A stretch of 64,000 bases of DNA from Rhizobium sp. 16-488-2b. GTDB lineage: Bacteria > Pseudomonadota > Alphaproteobacteria > Rhizobiales > Rhizobiaceae. Where the stretch lies: positions 62,001 through 126,000 of the forward strand of contig NZ_JAGHMF010000016.1 of NCBI RefSeq assembly GCF_017741815.1. Reading direction: 5' to 3'. Numbering within the stretch: the first letter of the stretch is position 1; each line of letters begins with the position of its first letter. Below are positions 15,994 through 25,592 of the stretch, piece after piece. The position numbers and the translations under genes were made by a program. The notes under the pieces are model-generated. The model saw nothing but the letters and a program-made list of their open reading frames with translations. It made no database searches and was not told the origin of the DNA.

Positions 15994-18900
15994 TCAGCTC
16001 AGCGAAATCCCGCTCGCGCGGCCTTCCTTGCCGAGCCAGAGCGCGATCTTTTCTTCCAGCAGTTCCGGGCTGATCGGCTTGGCCATGTAGTCGTCCATGC
16101 CGGCATCGAGGCAGAGATCGCGGTCGGCGTCGAGCGCGTGCGCCGTGACACCGATGATCGGCACCCGGTGCCCCTGCCCGCGCTCAAGCTCGCGGATGCG
16201 CCGCGCCGCGTCGTGGCCGTTCATGACGGGCATCGACACATCCATCATGATGATGCGCGGCGTATAGGCCTCCCAGGCCTCGACGGCCTCTTCGCCATTT
16301 TTGACGACGAGGAAGTTCAGCCCCGTCGCCTGCAGGATCTGCGTAAAGACGATCTGGTTGACCTCGTTGTCCTCGGCGACGAGCACGTCGATGAAGGACG
16401 GCGGCAGTCTTTCGCTGAGAGGTTCCGGCAAAAGCTCGGGCTCTAACGGCGGCGCCTCGATGACGGGGCGCAGCGTCGGCGCCAGCCTGATCCGGTTGGT
16501 CCGAACGACATCGACGATGGTGTTGCGCAGCACGTTGGCCCGGGCCGGCTTCATCAGATGCGCCTGGCCGTTCAGCGCCGCGAATTCCTTCTCGGTGCCC
16601 GAGATATCCATCGAGGTCAGGAATACGATCGGCAGCTCGGCGAAGCGTTCGTCGGCGCGCAGCAGGCGGGCGATATCGGCGCCGTTCATGCCGGGGATCT
16701 GGTAGTCGAGCACCAGCGCATCGATAGAAACGCCGAGCGCGAAGGCTTCCTCGAGAATGGCGAGCCCCTCGACGCCGTCCTCGGCGGCCGCGCCGTCGAA
16801 ACCCCATTGCGTGAGTTGCTCGGTCAGGATCTGGCGGTTGACGGCGTTGTCGTCAATGACAAGCACGCGCGCGCCGCGCACATTGACCGGCAGCGGCCGC
16901 GGCTCGGCCCGCTTGGCGCCGACGGCAAACGGCAGGGTGACGGTGAAGACCGAGCCTTCGCCAACAGCGCTGTCGACTTCGATATAGCCGCCGAACAGAT
17001 CGACGAGACCCGCCGTGATCGCCAACCCCAGTCCGGTGCCTTCGTGACGCCGCGTCGAGGAAGAATCGATCTGCGAGAACTTGCCGAAGATCTGGTCGAG
17101 CCGGTCCTTCGGCATGCCGATCCCGGTATCCTCGATGCGCAGCGTCGCCATGATCTCGTCGGCCGCACCCGCGACATAGCCGAGCTCAACCAGCACATGT
17201 CCCCGCTCGGTGAACTTGACGGCGTTACCCACAAGATTGGTGACGATCTGCCGGAAACGCCCGGCATCGCCGATGATCGCCGCAGGCAGGCCTGGCATGA
17301 CGCGCACCAGAAGCTCGATGCTCTTTTCCGCCGCAAGCGACGACAAGAGCGTCACCACGTCCTCGACGGCCTCGATCGGATCGAAGGTCACGCGCCGCAG
17401 CGTCATCTGCCCGGAATCGATCTTCGAGAAGTCGAGAATGTCGTTGATGATGGTCATCAGCGCATTACCGGACTTGGTGATGATATCGACGAAGGTCTTC
17501 TGGCGCGTATCGAGATTGGTCTTCGACAGCAGCTCCGCCATGCCGAGAACACCGTTCATCGGCGTGCGGATTTCATGGCTCATATTGGCGAGGAACTCCG
17601 ACTTCACCCGATCGGCGACTTCGGCGCGTTCAAGCAGGCTTTCGAGATCGCCTTCGCGGATCTTCATCGCCGAAATGTCGGTGAACAGCACCACCCAGTG
17701 CCGGCGCGCGCTGACCATGACGTCCATCTGCACCCAGCGGCCATCCGGCACGCGAAACAGATGCGACGCCGGCTGGCCGTCGGCAAGCGCCTGGCCGATA
17801 TCGTTGAGCAGGTGATCGGAATCCTCCGAGAAATCACCGCGCTTGCCGCAGAAGGCCAGCATCTCGCGCCAGTTGCGCCCGACCGCGACGTGCTCGCAGG
17901 CAAGATCCAGCATCCCGGCCAGCGCATCGTTGCTGAGCAGGATTTCGCCATCCTGCAGCACGAGCAGCCCCTGCGACATCGCATGTGTCGCGTCACCCAT
18001 CAGCTCGCCGAGGTTTTCGAGCTCTTCGCGGGCGGCGTGGATTTCGCGCTCATGCCGGCGCACGGCCGACACGTCGGCATAGGTCAGCAGGATGCGATCC
18101 GTCGAGATCTTGCGGCTGTCGACCAGGAGAAACTTTTCGCCCCAGTTGATCTCGGCTGCAGCCGGCTGGTCGGAGCGGAACTGATCGGTGCGCCGCGCAA
18201 GGATTTCCTCGGCGGTCACGCCCGGCGGATAGCGCCCCAGCGTGTGGTTGTACTCGACAAGCTCGGCGAAGCCCTTGCCGTCAAACAGGCCCTCTGGCAG
18301 CTCGGAGATCGTGTAGAAGGCATGGTTGCCATAACGGATCGTCAGATCGCTCTCGAGAATGAGAACGCCGACCGGCAGCGAATTCAGCACGCGCGCCATG
18401 TCGCGATGGAGAATTTCGGTGTGCGCCTGCGCGGCGATGAGCGCGCTTTCGCGCTCCTTCAACAGCGAGACATCCGAGTAGGACCCGACCGTATAGTGCC
18501 GGCCGTCGCCGCCATCGATCCGGTTGATCTGCGCGAGGATAGGATAGACCCCGCCATCCGCACGAGGAACCAGGCTCTCGATATCGCGCGCCTCTCCCTT
18601 GGCCAGCGCCTGCACATTGCCGCGGCTCACCATGTCGCCGGACGCCGTGCCGAACATCTCGCGTTCGGTCTTGCCCAGCGACTCGGCGCGCGGCAGCCCC
18701 GTCAGCTGTTCGTAAGATGCGTTGGCATAAACCAGCCGGTGATCCTGATCGCGCACGAAGGCGGCAACCGGAAGCGCCTCGATCACATCGCGCAGGAAGT
18801 CGGTATCCGTCCTGTTGTCACTTTGCGCCCGCGTCGCCGGCCATTTCGGCCGCGCCGCCTTGCGCGCCTCTTCGAACATGCCGAGCACGTAGATCCGTTC

Positions 18901-19230
18901 CTCCGACAGCGCAAAGCTCTCGATCCGCACGCGGTCATGGAGATCGCCTGTCGCGTCGAAGCAGAGCGCGCTTTCCTCGCTGCCGAACACCAGCGCGCGC
19001 CGTTCCTTGTCCTCGCGGTCCTGCTCGTCGGGGCGATCGAACAGCTCGCGGCTGCGCCGGCCGATAAAATCGGAAATCTCCTTGCCGAAGAAATCCGCAT
19101 AGGCCTGGTTGACCGCGACATAGCGCAGCTCGCTGTTCTTGACATAGGCAGGGTTGTCCAGATCCGCGATCCGGCCGCATGCCAGTTCGAGAATGTCCCC
19201 GTTCGGTCCCAAAAACACCTGCTCCACCAT
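15994..19230 (-). CDS. Cytoplasmic multi-PAS hybrid sensor histidine kinase
   Basis: A 1078-aa protein without membrane segments. It has four PAS-like regions (about 10-125, 145-265, 275-390, 415-535), a HisKA domain with the phospho-acceptor His in FLANMSHEIRTPMNG (about 555), and a HATPase domain with NLVGNAVKFT, DTGIGMPKDRL and GTGLGLAI. Two receiver domains follow (about 805-920, Asp in LVLDYQIPG; about 945-1065, Asp in IMMDVSMPVMNG). The layout implies an internal phosphorelay sensing a cytosolic or redox signal. No response regulator gene is adjacent, so the output is not evident. ATG 19230 is preferred over an upstream in-frame TTG at 19245. No strong RBS is seen. Confidence 0.93.
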   Translation of the reverse strand: MVEQVFLGPNGDILELACGRIADLDNPAYVKNSELRYVAVNQAYADFFGKEISDFIGRRSRELFDRPDEQDREDKERRALVFGSEESALCFDATGDLHDRVRIESFALSEERIYVLGMFEEARKAARPKWPATRAQSDNRTDTDFLRDVIEALPVAAFVRDQDHRLVYANASYEQLTGLPRAESLGKTEREMFGTASGDMVSRGNVQALAKGEARDIESLVPRADGGVYPILAQINRIDGGDGRHYTVGSYSDVSLLKERESALIAAQAHTEILHRDMARVLNSLPVGVLILESDLTIRYGNHAFYTISELPEGLFDGKGFAELVEYNHTLGRYPPGVTAEEILARRTDQFRSDQPAAAEINWGEKFLLVDSRKISTDRILLTYADVSAVRRHEREIHAAREELENLGELMGDATHAMSQGLLVLQDGEILLSNDALAGMLDLACEHVAVGRNWREMLAFCGKRGDFSEDSDHLLNDIGQALADGQPASHLFRVPDGRWVQMDVMVSARRHWVVLFTDISAMKIREGDLESLLERAEVADRVKSEFLANMSHEIRTPMNGVLGMAELLSKTNLDTRQKTFVDIITKSGNALMTIINDILDFSKIDSGQMTLRRVTFDPIEAVEDVVTLLSSLAAEKSIELLVRVMPGLPAAIIGDAGRFRQIVTNLVGNAVKFTERGHVLVELGYVAGAADEIMATLRIEDTGIGMPKDRLDQIFGKFSQIDSSSTRRHEGTGLGLAITAGLVDLFGGYIEVDSAVGEGSVFTVTLPFAVGAKRAEPRPLPVNVRGARVLVIDDNAVNRQILTEQLTQWGFDGAAAEDGVEGLAILEEAFALGVSIDALVLDYQIPGMNGADIARLLRADERFAELPIVFLTSMDISGTEKEFAALNGQAHLMKPARANVLRNTIVDVVRTNRIRLAPTLRPVIEAPPLEPELLPEPLSERLPPSFIDVLVAEDNEVNQIVFTQILQATGLNFLVVKNGEEAVEAWEAYTPRIIMMDVSMPVMNGHDAARRIRELERGQGHRVPIIGVTAHALDADRDLCLDAGMDDYMAKPISPELLEEKIALWLGKEGRASGISLS

Positions 19231-19490
19231 GAAAACACTAGGCAAATTGCTACGTCATCGACCATAGCCGAGAGGCGTTTAACAACGAATTAACCATGAC
19301 CCGGCGAAACAAAAATAACGCTGCAAATTGAGAAGAGTAGAAGAAGAGCATGCGTGGTTGCAGCGACTGATGCTCCTGTCATCGCCAAGCAAAACCTCGA
19401 AAACCGTGCTAAAATCGCAGCCATTTCTTAGGCCGCCGCGATATTCTGCTGCCGGCCTCAAGAACAACTCTTCCGCTATAGGAGGCGAAC

Positions 19491-19862
19491 ATGTCCGTAC
19501 TTCATAAAAGCATGGCGACCGGCTCTATCCTTCTCACGCTGACAGTGGCGACGCTGACATCGGCCTCGCCGGCGATGGCGCATGAACATTACGCCTGGGG
19601 CGGCGCCGCTGCCGGCTTCGTCGGCGGCGTGCTGCTGTCGCAGGCGCTGCGCCCCTACCCATACACATATGGCTATCCCGACGGCTACGGCTATCCTTAT
19701 GCCTATGGCTATCGCTACGGATATCCCTATCGGGCATATCGCCCCTACCGCGCCTATCCGGTCTACCGCACGCATTATGTCCAGCCCTATCGCACCTGCC
19801 ATCTCGAATGGCGGCGCAACGGATGGGGCGAAACCTACCGCGTTCGCGTCTGCCCGTACTGA
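19491..19862 (+). CDS. Exported Tyr/Pro/Gly-rich small protein
   Basis: A 123-aa protein with a signal peptide (residues 1-29, cleavage near AMA-HEH) and a short glycine-rich hydrophobic segment (AAAGFVGGVLL, possible membrane or surface anchor). A stretch from about 55 to 95 is built of GYP/GYPY/YRPY repeats. The end CHLEWRRNGWGETYRVRVCPY has two Cys. It resembles the small repetitive envelope proteins common in rhizobia. Function unknown. RBS AGGAGG sits seven bases before ATG 19491. Confidence 0.7.
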   Translation: MSVLHKSMATGSILLTLTVATLTSASPAMAHEHYAWGGAAAGFVGGVLLSQALRPYPYTYGYPDGYGYPYAYGYRYGYPYRAYRPYRAYPVYRTHYVQPYRTCHLEWRRNGWGETYRVRVCPY

Positions 19863-20215
19863 CATTTCAGCCGATCGCCCGACCACGGCGCGCGATACGC
19901 CTCCCGCGCCGTGACCCCGCGAGGCCTTTTGCGCCCCTCCCCTTGACTTTCCGGCCGAACTAGACCAAATGCAGGCCAGCTTTCACCTTCCGGCCGCCGC
20001 GTGAGCGTGCCCCTGCCAGCAAATAGGATGCAGGAAGAAGGACAAAAGCGCATTTCGAATGGACCGCATCCCAAGGGACGCGGCAGAAGCGCTGGAAAGC
20101 TTTTTCCAACAAGACAAGTTCCCACTTCACGCGGGGTTCTTGACGCCAGAGTAACACCGGACCGCAAACCCGCGTTCCGGCGGTATTGTTTTGGCGCCCC
20201 TGAAAAGGTTATGAC
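19863..20215 (+). other. 353-bp non-coding stretch upstream of rhlE
   Basis: I see no gene here. TTGACT at 19943-19948 is the best -35-like element but no good -10 follows at 16-18 bp. A transcript from here would have a 5' leader of roughly 250 bases, which is common for cold-inducible DEAD-box helicase genes. I could not recognise a defined RNA element. Confidence 0.35.
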
Positions 20216-21898
20216 TTGACCAATTTTGAATCGCTTGGTGTCTCCAAGCCGATCGTCGCCACACTGTTCCAGCTCGGTATTGAAACGCCGACCCCCATCC
20301 AGGAAAAGGCGATCCCGCTTCTTCTCGAAGGCCGCGACCTGATCGGCCTCGCCCAGACCGGCACCGGCAAGACGGCCGCCTTCGGCCTGCCGCTGATCGA
20401 AAAGCTGATCCCGGAAGAACGCCGCCCCGACAACCGTACCACCCGTACGCTGATCCTGGCGCCGACCCGCGAGCTGGTGAACCAGATCGCCCAGAACCTG
20501 AAGAACTTCCTGCGCAAGTCGCATCTGCGCATCAACGTCGTCGTCGGCGGCGTTTCGATCAACAAGCAGCAGCTGCAGCTTGAAAAGGGCACCGACATCC
20601 TGGTCGCCACCCCCGGCCGCCTGCTCGATCTCGTCGCCCGTCGCGCCATCGGCCTCACCGCCGTGCGCTACCTCGTGCTCGACGAAGCCGACCAGATGCT
20701 CGACCTGGGCTTCGTGCATGATCTCCGTAAGATCTCCAAGATGGTGCCGAAGCGTCGCCAGACGATGCTCTTCTCCGCCACCATGCCGAAGGCGATCGCC
20801 GATCTTGCCGCCGACTTCCTGACCGATCCGGTCAAGGTCGAAGTGACGCCTCCGGGCAAGGCTGCCGACAAGGTCGAGCAGTATGTCCACTTCGTCAACG
20901 GCAAGAACGACAAGACCGATCTCCTGAAGAAGTCGCTCTCCGAGAACCCCGATGGCCGCGCCATCGTCTTCCTGCGCACCAAGCACGGCGCCGAGAAGCT
21001 GATGAAGCATCTCGAGCACGTCGGCTACTCCGTCGCCTCGATCCACGGCAACAAGAGCCAGGGTCAGCGCGAGCGCGCGCTGAAGGCCTTCAAGGACGGC
21101 GATATCAAGACGCTGATCGCGACCGACGTCGCGGCGCGCGGCATCGACATCCCGGCTGTCAGCCACGTCTACAACTACGATCTGCCTGAAGTGCCCGACG
21201 CCTACGTCCACCGTATCGGCCGTACGGCGCGTGCCGGCCGCGATGGCATCGCGATCGCTTTCTGCGCACCGGACGAGACACGTCTGCTGCGCGATATCGA
21301 GCGCTTGATGAACATCTCGATCGCGGTAGCCAGCGGCGAAGCCCCGGCCAACATGAACGCAGCGCCGAAGCGCGGCAGCGGCAATGGCCACCGTGGCCAG
21401 GGCCAGGGTCGTGGCGGTGAAGGCCGTGGCAACGCCCGCGCCGGTCGCCCCGAGCGCCGCCCGCGCCCGGAAGCTGGCGAGGAAGTGCGCGCCAACGAGG
21501 AACGCCGCGAGCGTCGTCCCCGTCCGGAACGCCAGACGCAGCGCAACGAGGATTTCCGCGGCCAGCGTCGCGGCGAAGTCGCGCCGGTCACGGCAGGCCC
21601 TGACAACGACCTCGCCTCGACCTCGGATTTCCGTGGCGCAGGCCAGGCCCGCAAGCAGCAGCGCCCGCAGCACGGCAACCACGCCCATGGCGACGCAAAC
21701 CGTCACCAGCCCGGCGGCGGCGCCCGCAACGCGCCTCGCAACGGCCAGGGCCGTCCGGCCCGCAAGCATGGCGAAGACCGTGGCGCACAGCAGAATGCCG
21801 GTGGCGAACGCGGCGAACGTCGCGAAGGCAACGGCGGCAACCGCCGCGGCGGCCCCTCGCGCGGCGGCAATGGCGGCCAGCGTCGCGAACGCGCGTAA
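20216..21898 (+). CDS. rhlE: DEAD-box RNA helicase, RhlE type
   Basis: An ATP-dependent RNA helicase of 560 aa. All motifs are present: the Q motif (FESLGVSKPIVATLFQLGIE), Walker A AQTGTGKT (about 43), VLDEADQMLDLG, SAT (FSATMPKA), and HRIGRTARAGRDG near 330. From about residue 380 the tail is disordered, Arg/Gly-rich with many RGG-like and GQGR repeats, typical of RNA-binding extensions in RhlE. It begins with TTG 20216, preceded by AAAAGG. The ATG five bases upstream (20211) is followed at once by a stop. A strong terminator follows the gene. Confidence 0.93.
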   Translation: MTNFESLGVSKPIVATLFQLGIETPTPIQEKAIPLLLEGRDLIGLAQTGTGKTAAFGLPLIEKLIPEERRPDNRTTRTLILAPTRELVNQIAQNLKNFLRKSHLRINVVVGGVSINKQQLQLEKGTDILVATPGRLLDLVARRAIGLTAVRYLVLDEADQMLDLGFVHDLRKISKMVPKRRQTMLFSATMPKAIADLAADFLTDPVKVEVTPPGKAADKVEQYVHFVNGKNDKTDLLKKSLSENPDGRAIVFLRTKHGAEKLMKHLEHVGYSVASIHGNKSQGQRERALKAFKDGDIKTLIATDVAARGIDIPAVSHVYNYDLPEVPDAYVHRIGRTARAGRDGIAIAFCAPDETRLLRDIERLMNISIAVASGEAPANMNAAPKRGSGNGHRGQGQGRGGEGRGNARAGRPERRPRPEAGEEVRANEERRERRPRPERQTQRNEDFRGQRRGEVAPVTAGPDNDLASTSDFRGAGQARKQQRPQHGNHAHGDANRHQPGGGARNAPRNGQGRPARKHGEDRGAQQNAGGERGERREGNGGNRRGGPSRGGNGGQRRERA

Positions 21899-21921
21899 GG
21901 TTTAAGCGCGATTGAATAACG

Positions 21922-21949
21922 AACGGCGGGGGAGATCCCGCCGTTTTTT
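21922..21949 (+). terminator. Intrinsic terminator of rhlE
   Basis: Stem AACGGCGGG (21922-21930) and CCCGCCGTT (21937-21945) around a 6-base loop, followed by a run of T to 21949. Confidence 0.88.
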
Positions 21950-21969
21950 ATTGTGCCTGCTCGCTGAGC

Positions 21970-22869
21970 TTACTGCGCCTGCTCGCGCAGCGGCGCGGCC
22001 GCCTGCCGGTTCGTCAGATAGACGCCGGTGACGACCACGATGGTGCCGATGATGAGCGGCAGGGTCAGCGGTTCGCCGAAGGCGATGAAGGCCTCCAGCG
22101 CCACCGTCGGCGGCATCAGGTAGATCAGCGATGCCGCGCGCGACACCTGCCCGCGCCGGATCAGATAAAGAAGCAGCCCGACGCCACCCATCGACAGGCC
22201 GAAGACCGACCAGACGAGGGCTGCGACCGCCGTTACCGACCCGTCGAAATGCATGCGCTCGAAGCTGAGCATCAGCGGCACGCTGACGATGAGCGCGCCG
22301 ACATATTGCAGCGTCGCGATTGCCGGCAGATTGCCGGCCTGCAGGTGTTTCTTCTGGTAGAGCGTTCCGTAGGTGACCGACGCCATCGCCAGGAGGTTGA
22401 TGGCGAGCGGCACGAGGGCATGGGCGAGATTGGCGTTGGCGGGATCGAAGAGTTTCGGCGAGATGGCGATCGCGATCCCCACGAAGCCGAGCGCGAGCCC
22501 GGCCTTCTGCACCGGCTGCAGCCTTTCGCCGATCAGAAGCGGCGCGGCCATTGCCGTCAGAAGCGGCTGCAGCGCCGCGATGATACCGGAGATACCCGCC
22601 GGCACCCCATTGGCGATCGCCCACCACAGGCCACCGAGATAAAAGCCGTGCAGGAACAGCCCCGAGTAGATCGCTTTCCACATGACCGCCCTACCGGGCC
22701 ACTGAACCCTGAGCACGAGACAGAGCGCCAGGAAGGCCAGCGCCGACAGCACGAAGCGAATGGCGAGAAAGGTGAAGGGCTCGGAATGGATGGCCGCGTA
22801 TTTCGCCACCACCCAGCCGGTGGACCACAGGAGAACGAAGATGGCGGGTGCGAGGCGATCGAGCGACAT
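21970..22869 (-). CDS. EamA/DMT-superfamily transporter
   Basis: An inner-membrane protein of 299 aa with ten predicted transmembrane helices in two EamA repeats (about 5-135 and 150-290). PAIFVLLWSTGWVVAKYA at the start and GERLQPVQKAGLALGFVGIAI in the first repeat are typical. Members export amino acids or other metabolites; the substrate cannot be read from sequence. Monocistronic, converging with the rhlE terminator. Confidence 0.93.
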   Translation of the reverse strand: MSLDRLAPAIFVLLWSTGWVVAKYAAIHSEPFTFLAIRFVLSALAFLALCLVLRVQWPGRAVMWKAIYSGLFLHGFYLGGLWWAIANGVPAGISGIIAALQPLLTAMAAPLLIGERLQPVQKAGLALGFVGIAIAISPKLFDPANANLAHALVPLAINLLAMASVTYGTLYQKKHLQAGNLPAIATLQYVGALIVSVPLMLSFERMHFDGSVTAVAALVWSVFGLSMGGVGLLLYLIRRGQVSRAASLIYLMPPTVALEAFIAFGEPLTLPLIIGTIVVVTGVYLTNRQAAAPLREQAQ

Positions 22870-23224
22870 GGGCGGCCTTGGAAAACGGAAATGGGCCGAG
22901 ATAGCCGCTGCGGGTGTCGGCAGTCAAAGGCGAAGCGTTGATGCTTATTGTAAGTTTCATTGAAGCCGCCGAAAAACGGCTCCGACATCGCGATCGCCCG
23001 AAAATGAATCGCGCCGCGCGTGGAAAATAATCACATGCTCATGTTTTAAGCGACGAGATGCAATTGCTCTTTGTCGGCCCGACGCTACCTTCCCGGAAAT
23101 GCTCAGTTTTTCGGCTATTTTCGCCGATAGCTATGATTTTATGAATCTTCCGTTTGAACTGAGCATGGTTCTTGCATTGCTTTCTCCGTTGTACTCAAAT
23201 GAAGAAAAAAGGGGAGCCACACCT
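22870..23224. other. Non-coding stretch between the DMT transporter and the ATP-grasp gene
   Basis: This 355-bp gap is AT-richer than its surroundings (for example around 23100-23210), as expected for a promoter region. An ATG at 23099 opens the ATP-grasp frame 42 codons early, but that extension is not typical of the family. A small hairpin (AGCCG/CGGCT, about 22963-22980) lies near 22970. I see no further gene. Confidence 0.4.
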
Positions 23225-24634
23225 TTGGCATTTGATGAAATGATCACCGGGGACGAAAGCCCTCGACAGCCATATGAAAAATACTTTGAGTGGTACAATA
23301 ATCAGGATCGCGCTCATCTGATCGCCAAATCCCGCGATGCGGAAAACATCTTCCGCAAGACCGGCATCACCTTCGCCGTCTATGGCCACGCCGACAGTTC
23401 CGAAAAGCTCATCCCCTTCGATATCATCCCCCGCGTCATCTCCGGCCGCGAATGGCGCAAGCTGGCGCAGGGCATCGAGCAGCGCGTCATCGCGCTCAAC
23501 GCCTTTCTCGACGACATCTATCACAAGCAGGAGATCATCCGCGCCGGCCGCATTCCGCGCGAGCTGATCGAGAAGAACGACGCCTTCCTGCCCGAGATGA
23601 TCGGCTTCCGCCCGCCCGGCGGCGTCTATACCCACATTGTCGGCACCGACATCGTGCGCACCGGCGAGGACCAGTTCTACGTTCTGGAAGACAATGCCCG
23701 CACGCCCTCGGGGGTCAGCTACATGCTGGAAAACCGCGAGACGATGATGCACATGTTCCCGGAGCTGTTCCACGAGAACAAGGTGCGCCCGGTGGAGGAT
23801 TACCCCTATCTGCTGCGCCAGTCGCTCGCCTCGCTTGCGCCTCCCGGCTGCAAGGGCAAGCCGCGCGTCGCGGTACTGACACCAGGCATCTACAACTCCG
23901 CCTATTACGAGCACTCGTTCCTGGCCGACACCATGGGCGTCGAGCTGGTCGAAGGCTCGGATCTGCGCGTCATCGACGGCAAGGTGAAGATGCGCACCAC
24001 GCGCGGCTACGAGGCGATCGACGTGCTCTACCGCCGCGTCGACGACGACTTCCTCGATCCCTTGACCTTCCGCCCGGATTCCGCCCTCGGCATCCCCGGG
24101 ATCATGGACGTCTACCGCTCCGGCAACATCACCATCGCCAACGCGCCGGGTACCGGCATCTGCGACGACAAGGCGATCTATTCCTACATGCCTGAAATCG
24201 TCGAGTTCTACACCGGCCGCAAGGCGCTTCTGGAAAACGTGCCGACCTGGCGCTGTTCGGAGGCCTCCAGCCTGAAATACGTGCTGGAGCACCTGGAAGA
24301 ACTCGTCGTCAAGGAAGTGCACGGCTCCGGCGGCTACGGCATGCTGGTCGGCCCGACCGCGTCGAAGAAGGAGCGTGCCGATTTCGCCGAGAAGCTGCGC
24401 GCCAAGCCGAGCAACTACATCGCTCAGCCGACGCTCTCGCTGTCGACGGTGCCGATCCTCGTCAACAAGGGGATTGCGCCGCGCCACGTCGACCTGCGCC
24501 CCTACGTGCTGGTCTCCGACAAGGTGCAGATCATTCCCGGTGGCCTCACCCGCGTGGCGCTGAAGCAGGGCTCGCTGGTGGTCAATTCCAGCCAGGGCGG
24601 CGGCACCAAAGACACCTGGGTATTGGAGGATTGA
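23225..24634 (+). CDS. Circularly permuted ATP-grasp protein (COG2308)
   Basis: A cytoplasmic ATP-grasp ligase-like protein of 469 aa from TTG 23225, the usual length for this family. The start is supported by GGGGAG eight bases upstream; the earlier ATG 23099 would add 42 unusual residues. Family signatures are FRKTGITFAVYG, FLDDIYHKQEI, YVLEDNARTPSGVSYMLENR (ATP/Mg site), YRRVDDDFLDPL and KEVHGSGGYGMLVGP. The family always travels with alpha-E and transglutaminase-like genes and is predicted to make or attach a peptide-like product; no reaction is proven. Confidence 0.9.
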   Translation: MAFDEMITGDESPRQPYEKYFEWYNNQDRAHLIAKSRDAENIFRKTGITFAVYGHADSSEKLIPFDIIPRVISGREWRKLAQGIEQRVIALNAFLDDIYHKQEIIRAGRIPRELIEKNDAFLPEMIGFRPPGGVYTHIVGTDIVRTGEDQFYVLEDNARTPSGVSYMLENRETMMHMFPELFHENKVRPVEDYPYLLRQSLASLAPPGCKGKPRVAVLTPGIYNSAYYEHSFLADTMGVELVEGSDLRVIDGKVKMRTTRGYEAIDVLYRRVDDDFLDPLTFRPDSALGIPGIMDVYRSGNITIANAPGTGICDDKAIYSYMPEIVEFYTGRKALLENVPTWRCSEASSLKYVLEHLEELVVKEVHGSGGYGMLVGPTASKKERADFAEKLRAKPSNYIAQPTLSLSTVPILVNKGIAPRHVDLRPYVLVSDKVQIIPGGLTRVALKQGSLVVNSSQGGGTKDTWVLED

Positions 24635-24638
24635 TCTG

Positions 24639-25580
24639 ATGCTCGGAAGAACCGCAAACGGCCTCTACTGGATGTTCCGTTACTTCGAGCGCGCCGAAAA
24701 CATCGCGCGCCTCATCGATGCCGGCATCCGCATGTCGCTCACCAGAAGCAGCGGCAGCGACGACAACTGGGACGGCGTGCTGCAGAGCGCCGGCGTCCGC
24801 GAAGCCTATGACGAGGGCCATTCGAAGCTGACCGGCCCTGATGCCATCGACTACCTGCTGCGCGACCGCACCAACCTGTCGAGCGTCATGTCCTGCGTCG
24901 ATTTCGGCCGCAACAACGCCCGCATGGTGCGCACGGCGCTGACCCGCGAAACGTGGGAAGCGACCAACGAGTTCTGGATCGAGCTCAAGGAGCTTCTGTC
25001 GAAGCGGCTGAAGCCGGCCGACCTGCCGCAGGCGATCGACGTCATCAAGCACCGCGCCGGCCTGATCCGCGGCGCGCTGCACGGCTCCATGCTGCGCAAC
25101 GAGCTCTACAACTTCGCCCGCATCGGCACCTTCATCGAGCGCGCCGACAACACCAGCCGCATCCTCGACGTGAAATATTACGTGCTGCTGCCGGCGGTGT
25201 CTGCCGTCGGCACCTCGATCGACAACGTCCAGTGGGAATCGATCCTGCGCTCCGTCTCCGCCCACCGCTCCTACAGCTGGGCCTATGACGGCGAATATCG
25301 CGCCACCAACATCGCCGACTTCTTGATCCTCAACGGCCAGATGCCGCGTTCGCTCGCTTATTGCTACGAGAAGATCACCAGCGAACTCGGCCACCTCGCC
25401 ACCGATTACGGCGAGCGGCTGAAGGCGCACGACACCGCCGACGCCATCCGCCAGTCGCTGAAGAAGCAGGCGATCAAGGACATCATGGATCAGGGCCTGC
25501 ACGAATTCCTCGAGGACTTCGTCTCACGCAACAACCAGCTCGGACAGGAAATTTCCGACGGTTACCGGTTCTACGCATAG
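24639..25580 (+). CDS. Alpha-E domain protein (COG2307)
   Basis: A 313-aa all-helical protein of the alpha-E family. The signature beginning MLGRTANGLYWMFRYFERAENIARLID is at the N-terminus. A later SYSWAYDGEYRATNIADFLILN and the SLAYCYEKI block are also characteristic. The start is 4 bp after the ATP-grasp stop, and its RBS GGAGGATTG overlaps that gene's end, so the pair is co-translated. No enzymatic motif is known; it is thought to be a partner or scaffold for the ATP-grasp enzyme. Confidence 0.92.
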   Translation: MLGRTANGLYWMFRYFERAENIARLIDAGIRMSLTRSSGSDDNWDGVLQSAGVREAYDEGHSKLTGPDAIDYLLRDRTNLSSVMSCVDFGRNNARMVRTALTRETWEATNEFWIELKELLSKRLKPADLPQAIDVIKHRAGLIRGALHGSMLRNELYNFARIGTFIERADNTSRILDVKYYVLLPAVSAVGTSIDNVQWESILRSVSAHRSYSWAYDGEYRATNIADFLILNGQMPRSLAYCYEKITSELGHLATDYGERLKAHDTADAIRQSLKKQAIKDIMDQGLHEFLEDFVSRNNQLGQEISDGYRFYA

Positions 25581-25592
25581 GCGGGTCGCGAC

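Noticed and set aside
20211..20219. ATG 20211 as the rhlE start
   Set aside because: It runs into a stop after one more codon; TTG 20216 is in the helicase frame.
23099..23224. ATG 23099 as start of the ATP-grasp protein
   Set aside because: The extra 42 residues are unlike the family, while TTG 23225 has a good RBS and gives the usual length.
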